In this document: positions 42,550 to 49,402 of the stretch, piece by piece
Layout of the letters: each line of letters starts with the position of its first letter
Numbering within the stretch: position 1 is the first letter of the stretch
Source of the DNA: Phycisphaerales bacterium
Lineage (GTDB): Bacteria > Planctomycetota > Phycisphaerae > Phycisphaerales > SM1A02
Direction of reading: 5' to 3'
DNA length: 49,402 nt
Assembly (NCBI GenBank): GCA_022447205.1
Contig: JAKVBQ010000009.1
Coordinates: 44,986-94,387, forward strand
Translations under genes and position numbers: made by a program
The notes under the pieces: model-generated
Told to the model about the DNA's origin: nothing
What the model saw: only the letters and a program-made list of their open reading frames with translations
Databases searched by the model: none

Positions 42550-43716
42550 TCAGGTCACACGATACACTTCTTCGAGTGTCGTGATGCCGCGTTTGAGCAG
42601 CGAGAAGCCCTCGTTTCGCAGTCCGTGGTAGCCGCGATCGTTGAGGAACTGCCGGAGCTCCGCATAGCTCGCCGAATCGGCTTTGACGATGTCGTTGAGT
42701 TCATCGTCGACCTCGATCAGTTCGAAGATGCCGGTCCTGCCTCGGAATCCCGTGCCGTTGCATTTCGCACAGCCCACCGAATTGTAGATCGAGACATCGT
42801 CCGTGGGATTGCAGCTGAGAAGGGTGTTCAGGTCCGGATCGTACGGTGCCTGCTGCCTGCAATAGGCGCAGAGCTTCCTGACCAGCCTCTGGGCGAGCAG
42901 ACCGTCGAGTGCGGATGCGACGACGTATCGCTCAAGACCCATGTCGAAGAGACGCACGAACGTCTCCATCGCGCTGTTGGTGTGGATCGATGAGAGGACC
43001 AGGTGTCCCGTCAGTGCGGACTTGAACGCGATGTCCGCTGTCTCGCCGTCCCGCATCTCGCCCACCAGGATCACGTCCGGATCCTGTCGCAGGATCGAGC
43101 GCAGGCCGCTCGCGAAGGTGAAGCCGATCTTCTGGTTGGTCTGGCCCTGGATCACATTTGGGAATCGATATTCGATCGGATCCTCGAGGGTCGTGATGTT
43201 CCTGCTGTCCGCATCGATCTCGTTGAGGATCGAATAGAGGGTCGATGTCTTGCCGCTTCCCGTCGGTCCGGTGATCAGGAGCATGCCCAGGGACCTGCTC
43301 GAGATCGTTCGTACCTTGTCTCGCAGTTCCTTCGACAGACCGATCGCCTTGAGGTTCAATGTCGCGCCATCCCGGATCAACAGGCGCAGCACGACCTTTT
43401 CGCCGTGTTCGGTCGGAAAGGTCGACATCCTGACGTCGATCGTCTGTCCGTCGAATTCGAACCTGAACGTACCGTCCTGGGGGAGTCGCCTCTCCGCGAT
43501 GTCCACGTTCGCCATGACCTTGAGCCTGCTGGTGAAGGATTGCCCCAGTATCAGTGCGAACGGAGGGCGATCCACGAGCACGCCGTCGATCCTGAACCGG
43601 ACCCTGACCTCCTCGCTTCGCGGTTCGATGTGGATGTCACTTGCGCCGTTCTTGACCGCGCGTTCCAGAACACGGTCAACGAGTTGAACTGTCTTGGCTT
43701 CTTCCTGGTCGGCCAT
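42550..43716 (-). CDS. GspE/PilB-type secretion ATPase lacking the N-terminal domain
   Basis: This 388-residue hexameric motor ATPase of the type II secretion/type IV pilus class has Ala-Ser-Asp-Ile-His-Ile-Glu-Pro near 25, Walker A Gly-Pro-Thr-Gly-Ser-Gly-Lys-Thr, the Asp box Leu-Glu-Asp-Pro-Ile-Glu-Tyr, Walker B Ile-Leu-Val-Gly-Glu-Met-Arg-Asp and the His box Leu-Ser-Ser-Ile-His-Thr-Asn. The zinc tetracysteine is complete (Cys-Ala-Tyr-Cys ... Cys-Ala-Lys-Cys). The N1/MshEN domain that makes usual family members about 500-570 residues long is absent. The ATG at 43716 has GGAGA about 10 bases upstream; a TTG at 43740 is also open. No pilin or inner-membrane platform gene is adjacent. Confidence 0.92.
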   Translation of the reverse strand: MADQEEAKTVQLVDRVLERAVKNGASDIHIEPRSEEVRVRFRIDGVLVDRPPFALILGQSFTSRLKVMANVDIAERRLPQDGTFRFEFDGQTIDVRMSTFPTEHGEKVVLRLLIRDGATLNLKAIGLSKELRDKVRTISSRSLGMLLITGPTGSGKTSTLYSILNEIDADSRNITTLEDPIEYRFPNVIQGQTNQKIGFTFASGLRSILRQDPDVILVGEMRDGETADIAFKSALTGHLVLSSIHTNSAMETFVRLFDMGLERYVVASALDGLLAQRLVRKLCAYCRQQAPYDPDLNTLLSCNPTDDVSIYNSVGCAKCNGTGFRGRTGIFELIEVDDELNDIVKADSASYAELRQFLNDRGYHGLRNEGFSLLKRGITTLEEVYRVT

Positions 43717-43828
43717 CTGGTGTTCGTCTCCGTGGAGCAACCCGTCCTGCGGGATGTGGGTGACACGTCCGTCGATCAGATGATAGTCCGCCCCGGCGCA
43801 GGATGGTGCGGGGGTGCGTTGCAGTGGG

Positions 43829-45214
43829 TCATGGACCCTTCTGGTCGGTTTCCCGATGTCCGGGATCCCACAACGGTTCCGCGACCTTGAGGACTGGCCG
43901 CGCTTCCACGGTGATCTTCTGGTCGAGATCGATCGCCTCGGTCCTCAGTTCCTCGACGAGATCGGGATGCTGCTCCGCCCGGTTCCATTGCTCCGAGATG
44001 TCGACTTCCAGGTCGAAGAGCGTTCCCGGTTCGAGAAGAAGCTTCCACTTGCCACGCCTGATACCGGCGAGTTTCCCCCTTGCCGTGTAGTAGAGGAAGG
44101 CTTCCGTCGGCGAGACTCCGCCCGGAACCCCCATGAGCAGGGGCGTGATGTCATGGCCATCGATCACGCGATCCCGTGGGATGTCCGCACCGGTCATCGT
44201 CGCGATGGTCGGCAGGAGATCCATCGTGGTCGCCACCTCCCGGCAGACCGTGCCCGGCGGGATCCGTCCCGGGCTCCATGCGACGAAGGGGACGCGCTGT
44301 CCACCTTCCTGGTTCGAACCCTTGCCACCCGCGAGCGGTCCGGCTGAGCCGCCGTGTGCCTTGAACGGAAGCCAGGGTCCGTTGTCGGTGGTGAAGATCA
44401 GGATCGTGTCGTCGGCGACACCGTTTCGTTCGAGTGCGGAACGCAGCTCGCCCACGCTCCAGTCGATCTCCTCGATGACGTCGCCATAGAGCCCTCGTGG
44501 GCTTCGCCCCTCGAAGTCCTCCGATGCGTAGATCGGGATGTGCGGCATCGAGTGGGGGACGTACACGAAGAACGGTTCGTCGGCATGCCGGTCGATGAAG
44601 GCGACCGCCTCCTCGGTGCATCGCCTGGTGAGGAGCCGCTGGTCGGGTTCCCACTCGATGATGTCCTTCTGTCGCATGAGTGGAAGACTGTGCTTGTAGT
44701 TGTTGCCCGGCTTTCGGTGGAACTGACTCATGTCGTTCGAATAGGGGACGCCGAAGAAGACGTCGAATCCCTGATCGGTGGGGAGGAGGCCTTCACGATG
44801 GCCCAGGTGCCACTTGCCGAAGCAGCCCGTCGCGTAGCCATGCTCCGAGAGCATGTCCGCGATCGTGACCTCGTCGACATGAAGACCGTAGTCATATGCA
44901 GGAAAGATCACGTGCTCGTGCATGCTGACGCGCTTGGGATAACACCCGGTCAGGAGTGCGGCTCGCGAAGGGGAGCAGACGGGTGAAGCGACGTAGAACT
45001 GGGTGAGCTTCATGCCTTCCGCGGCCATCCGGTCGATGTGCGGGGTGTGGATCGTCGGGTTGCCGAAACAGGACAGGTCCCCGTAGCCCTGGTCATCGGT
45101 GAACATGATCACGACATTGGGTGGTCGATCCTCTTGTTCACCGGCGGAGCTGGCGCCGGAGTGGGCATTCGAGGCCGTGCATGCGAGAACCGCGGTGATC
45201 AGGGTGTTCTTCAT
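43829..45214 (-). CDS. Exported type I sulfatase (arylsulfatase A-like)
   Basis: This 461-residue protein has a signal peptide at about 1-24. Asp40-Asp41 (Met-Phe-Thr-Asp-Asp-Gln-Gly-Tyr-Gly) bind calcium, and the formylglycine motif Cys80-Ser-Pro-Ser-Arg84 followed by Ala-Ala-Leu-Leu-Thr-Gly is intact, so the enzyme should be active after maturation. Gly-Lys-Trp-His-Leu-Gly and Phe-Thr-Thr-Asp-Asn-Gly are further family motifs. It hydrolyses sulfate esters, probably of algal or animal polysaccharide. No maturase or carbohydrate-active cluster is adjacent. It starts divergently from the EEP gene, with 87 bases between. Confidence 0.94.
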   Translation of the reverse strand: MKNTLITAVLACTASNAHSGASSAGEQEDRPPNVVIMFTDDQGYGDLSCFGNPTIHTPHIDRMAAEGMKLTQFYVASPVCSPSRAALLTGCYPKRVSMHEHVIFPAYDYGLHVDEVTIADMLSEHGYATGCFGKWHLGHREGLLPTDQGFDVFFGVPYSNDMSQFHRKPGNNYKHSLPLMRQKDIIEWEPDQRLLTRRCTEEAVAFIDRHADEPFFVYVPHSMPHIPIYASEDFEGRSPRGLYGDVIEEIDWSVGELRSALERNGVADDTILIFTTDNGPWLPFKAHGGSAGPLAGGKGSNQEGGQRVPFVAWSPGRIPPGTVCREVATTMDLLPTIATMTGADIPRDRVIDGHDITPLLMGVPGGVSPTEAFLYYTARGKLAGIRRGKWKLLLEPGTLFDLEVDISEQWNRAEQHPDLVEELRTEAIDLDQKITVEARPVLKVAEPLWDPGHRETDQKGP

Positions 45215-45301
45215 GCCTCGAACGGTAGCATGTACCGCAGTGATCCGATCCGGCCGGTCAGCCGGAACCGAAAGCGAACCCTCCACCTGGAGCTTCCATC
45301 C

Positions 45302-46240
45302 ATGCCACGACTCTCCCGCATGAACCTGCCTGCACCGATCGCGCTCCTCCTGGCGGTGTTCTGCTCCGGTATCGCCTCCGGCGCCGAGCCGATGGAGGTC
45401 TCCGTGATGACGTTCAACATCCGCTACGGCACGGCTTCGGATGGCGAGCATGCGTGGCCGCATCGCAAGGAGACCGTGGCTCGTTTCATCGGTGAGAGCG
45501 CGCTCGACTTCGTCGGCATCCAGGAATCCCTGGCGAGTCAGACGACCTTCCTTCGCAAGGAGGTCGGTGGCACCTACGACATGATCGTGCGCACCAGGGA
45601 ACGCGTTGATGGCAGGGGCGAGGCGACGCCACTGCTCTATCGGAAGGACCGCTGGGAACTGGACCCCGAACGGCACGGCACGTTCTGGTTGTCACTGACC
45701 CCGGAGGAACCCGGATCGAAGTCCTGGGACAGCAGCCTGCCTCGCATCGCGACCTGGGGCCGTTTCACCGAACGCACGACCGGTCGGCCGATCTGGGTGT
45801 TGAACACGCACTTCGATCATCGTTCCGCTCCGGCACGACACGAGGCCGGACGTCTGATCGCGCGTCGCCTGGGGGAGCTCGTCCCGGCAGGCGAACCGGT
45901 GGTGGTGCTCGGTGACCTCAATGCCAGGCCGGACACACCGCCCCTGCAGGCCCTGCAGGCAGGGGCCGGTGAACGACCGATCCTCCTGATCGATGCCTGG
46001 AAGTCGACCAACCCGGACGGCAGGCACCCCTGCACCTTCAATGGCTGGGGCGAAGGCATGGAAGGGCGTCGCATCGACCATGTCCTGGTCTCCCCGGGTG
46101 TCGAGATCCTCGCGTGCGACATCGAACGGGAGAGGATCGACGGTCGACCGATCTCCGACCACTGGCCGGTCCGTGCGAACCTCAGGGTGCCCGAGACTTC
46201 GAAGGGTTCAGTCGATCGTCCGGTACCAGAACCAGGTTGA
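45302..46240 (+). CDS. Exported endonuclease/exonuclease/phosphatase-family protein
   Basis: This 312-residue protein has a signal peptide at about 1-28 (Ala-Ser-Gly-Ala-Glu). The EEP active site is complete: Thr-Phe-Asn-Ile-Arg-Tyr, Gly-Ile-Gln-Glu-Ser (metal Glu), Asn-Thr-His-Phe-Asp-His, Gly-Asp-Leu-Asn-Ala, Ile-Asp-His-Val-Leu-Val and Ser-Asp-His-Trp-Pro-Val. Lipid or phosphate-ester hydrolysis is as likely as nuclease activity. GGAG lies 9 bases before the ATG. The 3' end overlaps the converging GNAT gene by 33 bases. Confidence 0.9.
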   Translation: MPRLSRMNLPAPIALLLAVFCSGIASGAEPMEVSVMTFNIRYGTASDGEHAWPHRKETVARFIGESALDFVGIQESLASQTTFLRKEVGGTYDMIVRTRERVDGRGEATPLLYRKDRWELDPERHGTFWLSLTPEEPGSKSWDSSLPRIATWGRFTERTTGRPIWVLNTHFDHRSAPARHEAGRLIARRLGELVPAGEPVVVLGDLNARPDTPPLQALQAGAGERPILLIDAWKSTNPDGRHPCTFNGWGEGMEGRRIDHVLVSPGVEILACDIERERIDGRPISDHWPVRANLRVPETSKGSVDRPVPEPG

Positions 46241-46681
46241 GTCGCCGTCGCCTTCGGGATGTCCGTCACCGAAGCCGAGCTCCCGGTAGAGCTTCTGGGC
46301 CTGCACGTTGGTCTTCGTGACTTCGAGTGTCAGCTTGCCGCAGCCATGGGCGCGTGCCCGTTCCTCGAGCCGTTCGATCATCCTTCGCCCCAGTCCCAGG
46401 CTCCTCGCCTGCTCGGCGACGAAGACGTCGTGCAGGTTGGCCGTGATTCCCGGAAGGAAGCTCGAGATCGTGAACTGGCAGAGTGCGTAGCCGATGGCAA
46501 CATCCGTATCGTCCCAGGCCAGAAACGCGAAGATCGTCGGGTGGCTGGCGAGCATGGCGTCCAGCCTTTCCGCGTGGTCATCGGGAAGGCGCACGTCGCT
46601 GATCACGGCGAAGTCCCGGTTCAACCTCACGATCGCGGCACGATGCTCCGGGTTCCCAAGATCTGCTTCGCTGATGATCAC
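46208..46681 (-). CDS. GNAT-family N-acetyltransferase
   Basis: This 157-residue protein has the acetyl-CoA loop motif Gln-Ala-Arg-Ser-Leu-Gly-Leu-Gly-Arg-Arg-Met near 90-100 and the C-terminal Asn-Val-Gln-Ala-Gln-Lys-Leu-Tyr-Arg-Glu-Leu-Gly-Phe. The preceding strand ends with His-Asp-Val-Phe-Val. The substrate is unknown. The start is a GTG. It is divergent from the aminotransferase gene. Confidence 0.92.
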   Translation of the reverse strand: MIISEADLGNPEHRAAIVRLNRDFAVISDVRLPDDHAERLDAMLASHPTIFAFLAWDDTDVAIGYALCQFTISSFLPGITANLHDVFVAEQARSLGLGRRMIERLEERARAHGCGKLTLEVTKTNVQAQKLYRELGFGDGHPEGDGDSTWFWYRTID

Positions 46682-46734
46682 GGTGAATTCCTTCTGCTGG
46701 GAGGCCGACGCGGGGTGGGTGCTCGGTCATAGGG

Positions 46735-46740
46735 TATCTT
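46735..46740 (+). promoter_or_regulatory. Candidate -10 element of the aminotransferase gene
   Basis: TATCTT would start transcription about 34 bases before the ATG at 46781. The leader contains AGGAG 7 bases before that ATG, so this gene, unlike several neighbours, has a conventional leader. Confidence 0.4.
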
Positions 46741-46780
46741 CCCTGCAACGAGACACCATGCCCAGTTCAGGAGCCCGTCG

Positions 46781-48163
46781 ATGGCCGAGTCCGATTCTCC
46801 CGCAGACCTCAGATCGATCGAGATGCCCGCTTGCACGCACGTGCCGGTTCCATACGAAGGGCCCGCCTACGAGGATGTCCTCTCGATGCGTCGAGAGTTC
46901 CTCACGCCGGCGCTCCTGACCTACTACCAGCAGCCATTGATGATCGTCGAGGGACACATGCAGTGGCTCTTCGACCACACCGGACGCAGGTATCTCGACG
47001 GTCTGGCCGGCATCGTGACGGTTTCCGTCGGGCACTGTCATCCGAAGGTGGTGGATGCGATCCGGGAGCAGTCCGAACGGCTCCAGCACGCGACGACGAT
47101 CTATCTTCATCCGAACATCGCGGAGTACGGGAAGCGACTCGCCGGGACCTTTCCCGCAGGCAGTGGCCTTGGCGTGCACTACTTCACGAATTCAGGCAGC
47201 GAGGCGAATGAACTGGCAATGCTGATGGCCAGGGTCCACACCGGGAACCACGAGATCATCGCCCTCCGCAACGCCTACCACGGCATGACCAACGAGGCCA
47301 TGGGGCTGTGCGGACTGCACACCTGGAAACAGAACTACGCCAGTGGATTCGGGATCAAGCACGCCAGGTTCCCCGATCGCTACCGAGGACCGCATGGCTA
47401 CGACGATCCGGAGGCGGGTGCCAGGTACGCGGAGGAGGTCATCGACCTGATCAGCTACGGGACCACCGGCGCGATCGCCGGATTCATCGCCGAGCCGATC
47501 CAGGGGGTGGGGGGGACCTGCGAACTGCCGGATGGCTTCCTGCCTCCGGTCTACGACGCGGTCCGGGCTGCGGGCGGCCTCTGCATCTCGGACGAGGTCC
47601 AGACCGGTTTCGGTCGCACCGGTTCCGCGTTCTGGGGTTTCGAGAACCACGGGGTGGTCCCGGACATCGTGACCATGGCCAAGGGCATCGGCAACGGCAT
47701 TCCGCTCGCCTGCTGCACCACGCGTGCGGAGATCGCGGAGTCGATGACCGATCGAATTCACTTCAACACCTTCGGTGGCAACCCCGTCTCGATGGCCGCG
47801 GCCATGGCGACGATGGACGTCCTGCTCGAGGAGCGGGTCCAGGAGCGTGCCGCTCGGATCGGGGCGCACCTGCGTGCTGGTCTCGATGATTTGCAGTCAC
47901 GGCACGACGTCCTCGGTGATGTCCGGGGCCGCGGTCTGATGCTTGGTCTTGAATTCGTCGAGGACCGGGATTCAAAGCGGCCCGCACCATCGATCGCCAC
48001 CATGGTTGTGGAACGGTCGCGAGAACTCGGCCTGCTGCTCGGCAAGGGCGGCCTGCACGGCAACGTGATCCGGCTCAAGCCACCGATGTGCTGGACCGAG
48101 GAGGATTGCGAATTCGCCTGTGCGGTGCTCGATCGATGCCTGGATGAGGCGGATTCCGCGTGA
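46781..48163 (+). CDS. Class III aminotransferase, AGXT2-like
   Basis: This 460-residue PLP enzyme has Thr-Asn-Ser-Gly-Ser-Glu-Ala-Asn-Glu near 136-144 (phosphate binding), the PLP-ring Asp in Cys-Ile-Ser-Asp-Glu-Val-Gln-Thr-Gly-Phe-Gly-Arg (268-279) and the Schiff-base Lys301 in Met-Ala-Lys-Gly-Ile-Gly-Asn-Gly. Its overall pattern resembles alanine-glyoxylate aminotransferase 2; related omega-aminotransferases with beta-alanine, ornithine or phosphoethanolamine substrates cannot be excluded. The stop abuts the stop of the converging CDF gene with no bases between. Confidence 0.92.
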   Translation: MAESDSPADLRSIEMPACTHVPVPYEGPAYEDVLSMRREFLTPALLTYYQQPLMIVEGHMQWLFDHTGRRYLDGLAGIVTVSVGHCHPKVVDAIREQSERLQHATTIYLHPNIAEYGKRLAGTFPAGSGLGVHYFTNSGSEANELAMLMARVHTGNHEIIALRNAYHGMTNEAMGLCGLHTWKQNYASGFGIKHARFPDRYRGPHGYDDPEAGARYAEEVIDLISYGTTGAIAGFIAEPIQGVGGTCELPDGFLPPVYDAVRAAGGLCISDEVQTGFGRTGSAFWGFENHGVVPDIVTMAKGIGNGIPLACCTTRAEIAESMTDRIHFNTFGGNPVSMAAAMATMDVLLEERVQERAARIGAHLRAGLDDLQSRHDVLGDVRGRGLMLGLEFVEDRDSKRPAPSIATMVVERSRELGLLLGKGGLHGNVIRLKPPMCWTEEDCEFACAVLDRCLDEADSA

Positions 48164-49093
48164 TCACGCGGAGTCGGATCCGTCCTTCGATTTGCGTGCC
48201 TCGGCTTCGATGAAGACGCGCTTGATGTCCGGGTGCGCGGCCCTGATGTCCTTCGTGAGCCGGTCGACCGACTGCTCGATCGCTCCGGCATCAAGACTGT
48301 CCTTGAAGTCCACGCTGATGTTGAGGAGCACGTAGTGCGGTCCCATGTGCAGGGTCAGCACCTCGTTGACCGTCTCCACCGCATCGAGGACGTCGGCCCG
48401 CCTGGTCACGTCCTCGACGAGTTCGGGAGTCGCGGCTTCGCCGATCAGGAGCGACTTGGTCCGGATGGCGAGCATCACCGCGGTGATGCCGAGGACAACG
48501 CCGATCGAGATCGAGGCGATGCCGTCGAAGACCGGCATCTCGAGGACCTGGCTCAGGGTGAGTCCGACCGCCGCGAGGATGAGGCCCAGCATCGCCGCAC
48601 TGTCCTCGAAGAGCACCACGAACGTGGTGGGGTCCTTCGAGGCCTGGACCGATTCCATGACACCACGTGTTCCCATCTGCTTCCGGAATTCACGCCAGGC
48701 GAACCACCATGCCACGCCCTCGAAGATCATGGCCGCGCCCAGCACGATGTAGTTCACCATGGGTGAGGTGATCTCCTCCGGGTGCAGCGTCCGGTGAATC
48801 CCCTCGTACATCGAGATGCCCGCACCGAGTGCGAAGATCAGGATCGCCACCACGAACGACCAGAAGTAGATCTCCTTGCCGTGGCCGAAGGGGAAGCGTG
48901 GGGAGGCCGGCTTCGCGCCTCGTTTGAGGCCGTGGAGGAGGAGGACCTGGTTGCCGGTATCGACCACCGAGTGGATGCCTTCGGCGAACATCGCGGCCGA
49001 TCCGGTGATCGAGGCCGCGACGAACTTGGTGATCGAGATCAGACCATTGCCGATCAGAGCGGCGTAGATGACGACTTTTGATCCGTGTGCCAT
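48164..49093 (-). CDS. Cation diffusion facilitator, SLC30A9-like
   Basis: This 309-residue transporter has about six membrane spans and a cytoplasmic ferredoxin-like C-terminal domain. The TM2 site is His-Ser-Val-Val-Asp (HxxxD). In TM5 the usual HxxxD is replaced by Val-x-x-x-Asp (Val-Val-Leu-Phe-Glu-Asp-Ser-Ala-Ala-Met), as I recall for the SLC30A9/ZnT9 branch. Phe-Pro-Phe-Gly-His-Gly-Lys follows TM2, as usual. It should move divalent metal (zinc or manganese), or may use altered chemistry because of the missing His. A -10-like TACCCT stands 6 bases before the ATG. Confidence 0.9.
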   Translation of the reverse strand: MAHGSKVVIYAALIGNGLISITKFVAASITGSAAMFAEGIHSVVDTGNQVLLLHGLKRGAKPASPRFPFGHGKEIYFWSFVVAILIFALGAGISMYEGIHRTLHPEEITSPMVNYIVLGAAMIFEGVAWWFAWREFRKQMGTRGVMESVQASKDPTTFVVLFEDSAAMLGLILAAVGLTLSQVLEMPVFDGIASISIGVVLGITAVMLAIRTKSLLIGEAATPELVEDVTRRADVLDAVETVNEVLTLHMGPHYVLLNISVDFKDSLDAGAIEQSVDRLTKDIRAAHPDIKRVFIEAEARKSKDGSDSA

Positions 49094-49099
49094 GCGGAC

Positions 49100-49105
49100 A
49101 GGGTA
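49100..49105 (-). promoter_or_regulatory. Candidate -10 element, near-leaderless start of the CDF gene
   Basis: TACCCT on the minus strand ends 6 bases before the ATG at 49093. The preceding PEP-CTERM gene stops 27 bases upstream of that ATG. Confidence 0.3.
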
Positions 49106-49120
49106 CCTTGACCGGACCGG

Positions 49121-49402
49121 TCATGGCCTCGAAAGACGACGACGCCCCCCGGTGGCGGGGCGGGGGCTGCATGGTCGGGGGGGGGACGTGTCCCCGGGGG
49201 GGGGGGTGCGGGGTGAGGCCCGACGTCGGCGCATCGAGAGTCCGCCCAGTCCGAGGAGCGCCAGGGCACCGGGTGCGGGGATCTGCTCGTAGCTGTAGTC
49301 GACCGTGAAGTCGTCGATGATGACGTCCATCGGGGAGCCACCATTGCGTGCGGCGAAGCCGAAGCCCCAGTTGCTGGTGTCCAGCCCGCCGGGCCAGGTG
49401 AA
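49121..49402 (-). CDS. PEP-CTERM sorting protein, C-terminal part only (5' end outside window)
   Basis: The frame is open from the window edge. It reads through Asp-Phe-Thr-Val-Asp-Tyr-Ser-Tyr-Glu-Gln-Ile-Pro-Ala-Pro-Gly, a short hydrophobic span (Ala-Leu-Ala-Leu-Leu-Gly-Leu-Gly-Gly-Leu) and Arg-Arg-Arg-Arg: the PEP-CTERM signal that exosortase systems recognise. After the Arg cluster the frame runs another 33 residues of Pro/Arg/Ser through two long G/C runs (near 49180 and 49196-49207) before a stop. Such tails normally end within a few residues of the Arg cluster, so a length error or slippage in these runs is possible. Confidence 0.75.
   Translation of the reverse strand, partial: FTWPGGLDTSNWGFGFAARNGGSPMDVIIDDFTVDYSYEQIPAPGALALLGLGGLSMRRRRASPRTPPPGDTSPPRPCSPRPATGGRRRLSRP

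Noticed and set aside
43717-43828. Missing N-terminal domain of the GspE-type ATPase upstream in another frame
   Set aside because: Only 112 bases separate it from the sulfatase stop, too short for an N1 domain in any frame.
46208-46240. Frameshift or misassembly where the EEP and GNAT genes overlap
   Set aside because: Both proteins end normally for their families; a short convergent overlap explains it.

Overview
This window looks like a chromosomal stretch from a free-living, probably aquatic planctomycete of the Phycisphaerae type. The evidence is high G+C, secreted proteins ending in Cys-bracketed dockerin-like calcium repeats, a PEP-CTERM protein tail, a sulfatase, a DUF1080 protein, a CotH-family protein with DUF4956, and large secreted beta-propeller and beta-helix proteins. 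This placement is inferred from gene content; no rRNA is present. No gap between genes exceeds 300 bases. The longest are 23969-24216 and 36243-36485, and I see no hidden gene in either. I found no CRISPR array, insertion sequence, phage or integron. Layout, 1-15900: a partial, apparently inactive HtrA-like protease; a secreted intradiol-dioxygenase-like protein and a beta-helix protein, both with dockerin-like tails; tRNA-Ala(UGC); an SH3 protein divergent from a TolC-like lipoprotein coupled to a Sua5-type tRNA-modification enzyme; histidine degradation genes hutH-hutU; a membrane protein; a PfkB-family sugar kinase; an S9 dipeptidyl peptidase coupled to murQ; and a two-way terminator. Layout, 15900-27400: an HU protein with a histone H1-like tail; two paralogous tandem-FHA proteins; UDP-glucose dehydrogenase; an O6-alkylguanine-DNA alkyltransferase; a secreted EEP nuclease/phosphatase; glyA; small hypothetical proteins; a Sel1-repeat lipoprotein; rpmE-prfA; and tRNA-Asn(GUU) with a clear promoter and terminator. 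Layout, 27400-49402: a GAPDH-arsJ pair (predicted arsenate detoxification); a large double-propeller secreted protein; rmuC; a peroxiredoxin-katG unit; a WD40-like protein; an RRM protein with terminator; CotH kinase (with a long Gly-Gly-Pro insert) plus DUF4956; a DUF1080 protein; a GspE-type ATPase and a small membrane protein; a sulfatase divergent from a second EEP enzyme; a GNAT acetyltransferase; a class III aminotransferase; an SLC30A9-like CDF transporter; and the 3' end of a PEP-CTERM gene. The most interesting system-level signals are the arsenate unit, the CotH/DUF4956 pair with its small coupled upstream reading frame, the paired FHA paralogs, the inactive HtrA homologue, and a repeated arrangement in which a -10-like hexamer lies 6-8 bases before the ATG. 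That arrangement suggests many leaderless mRNAs.
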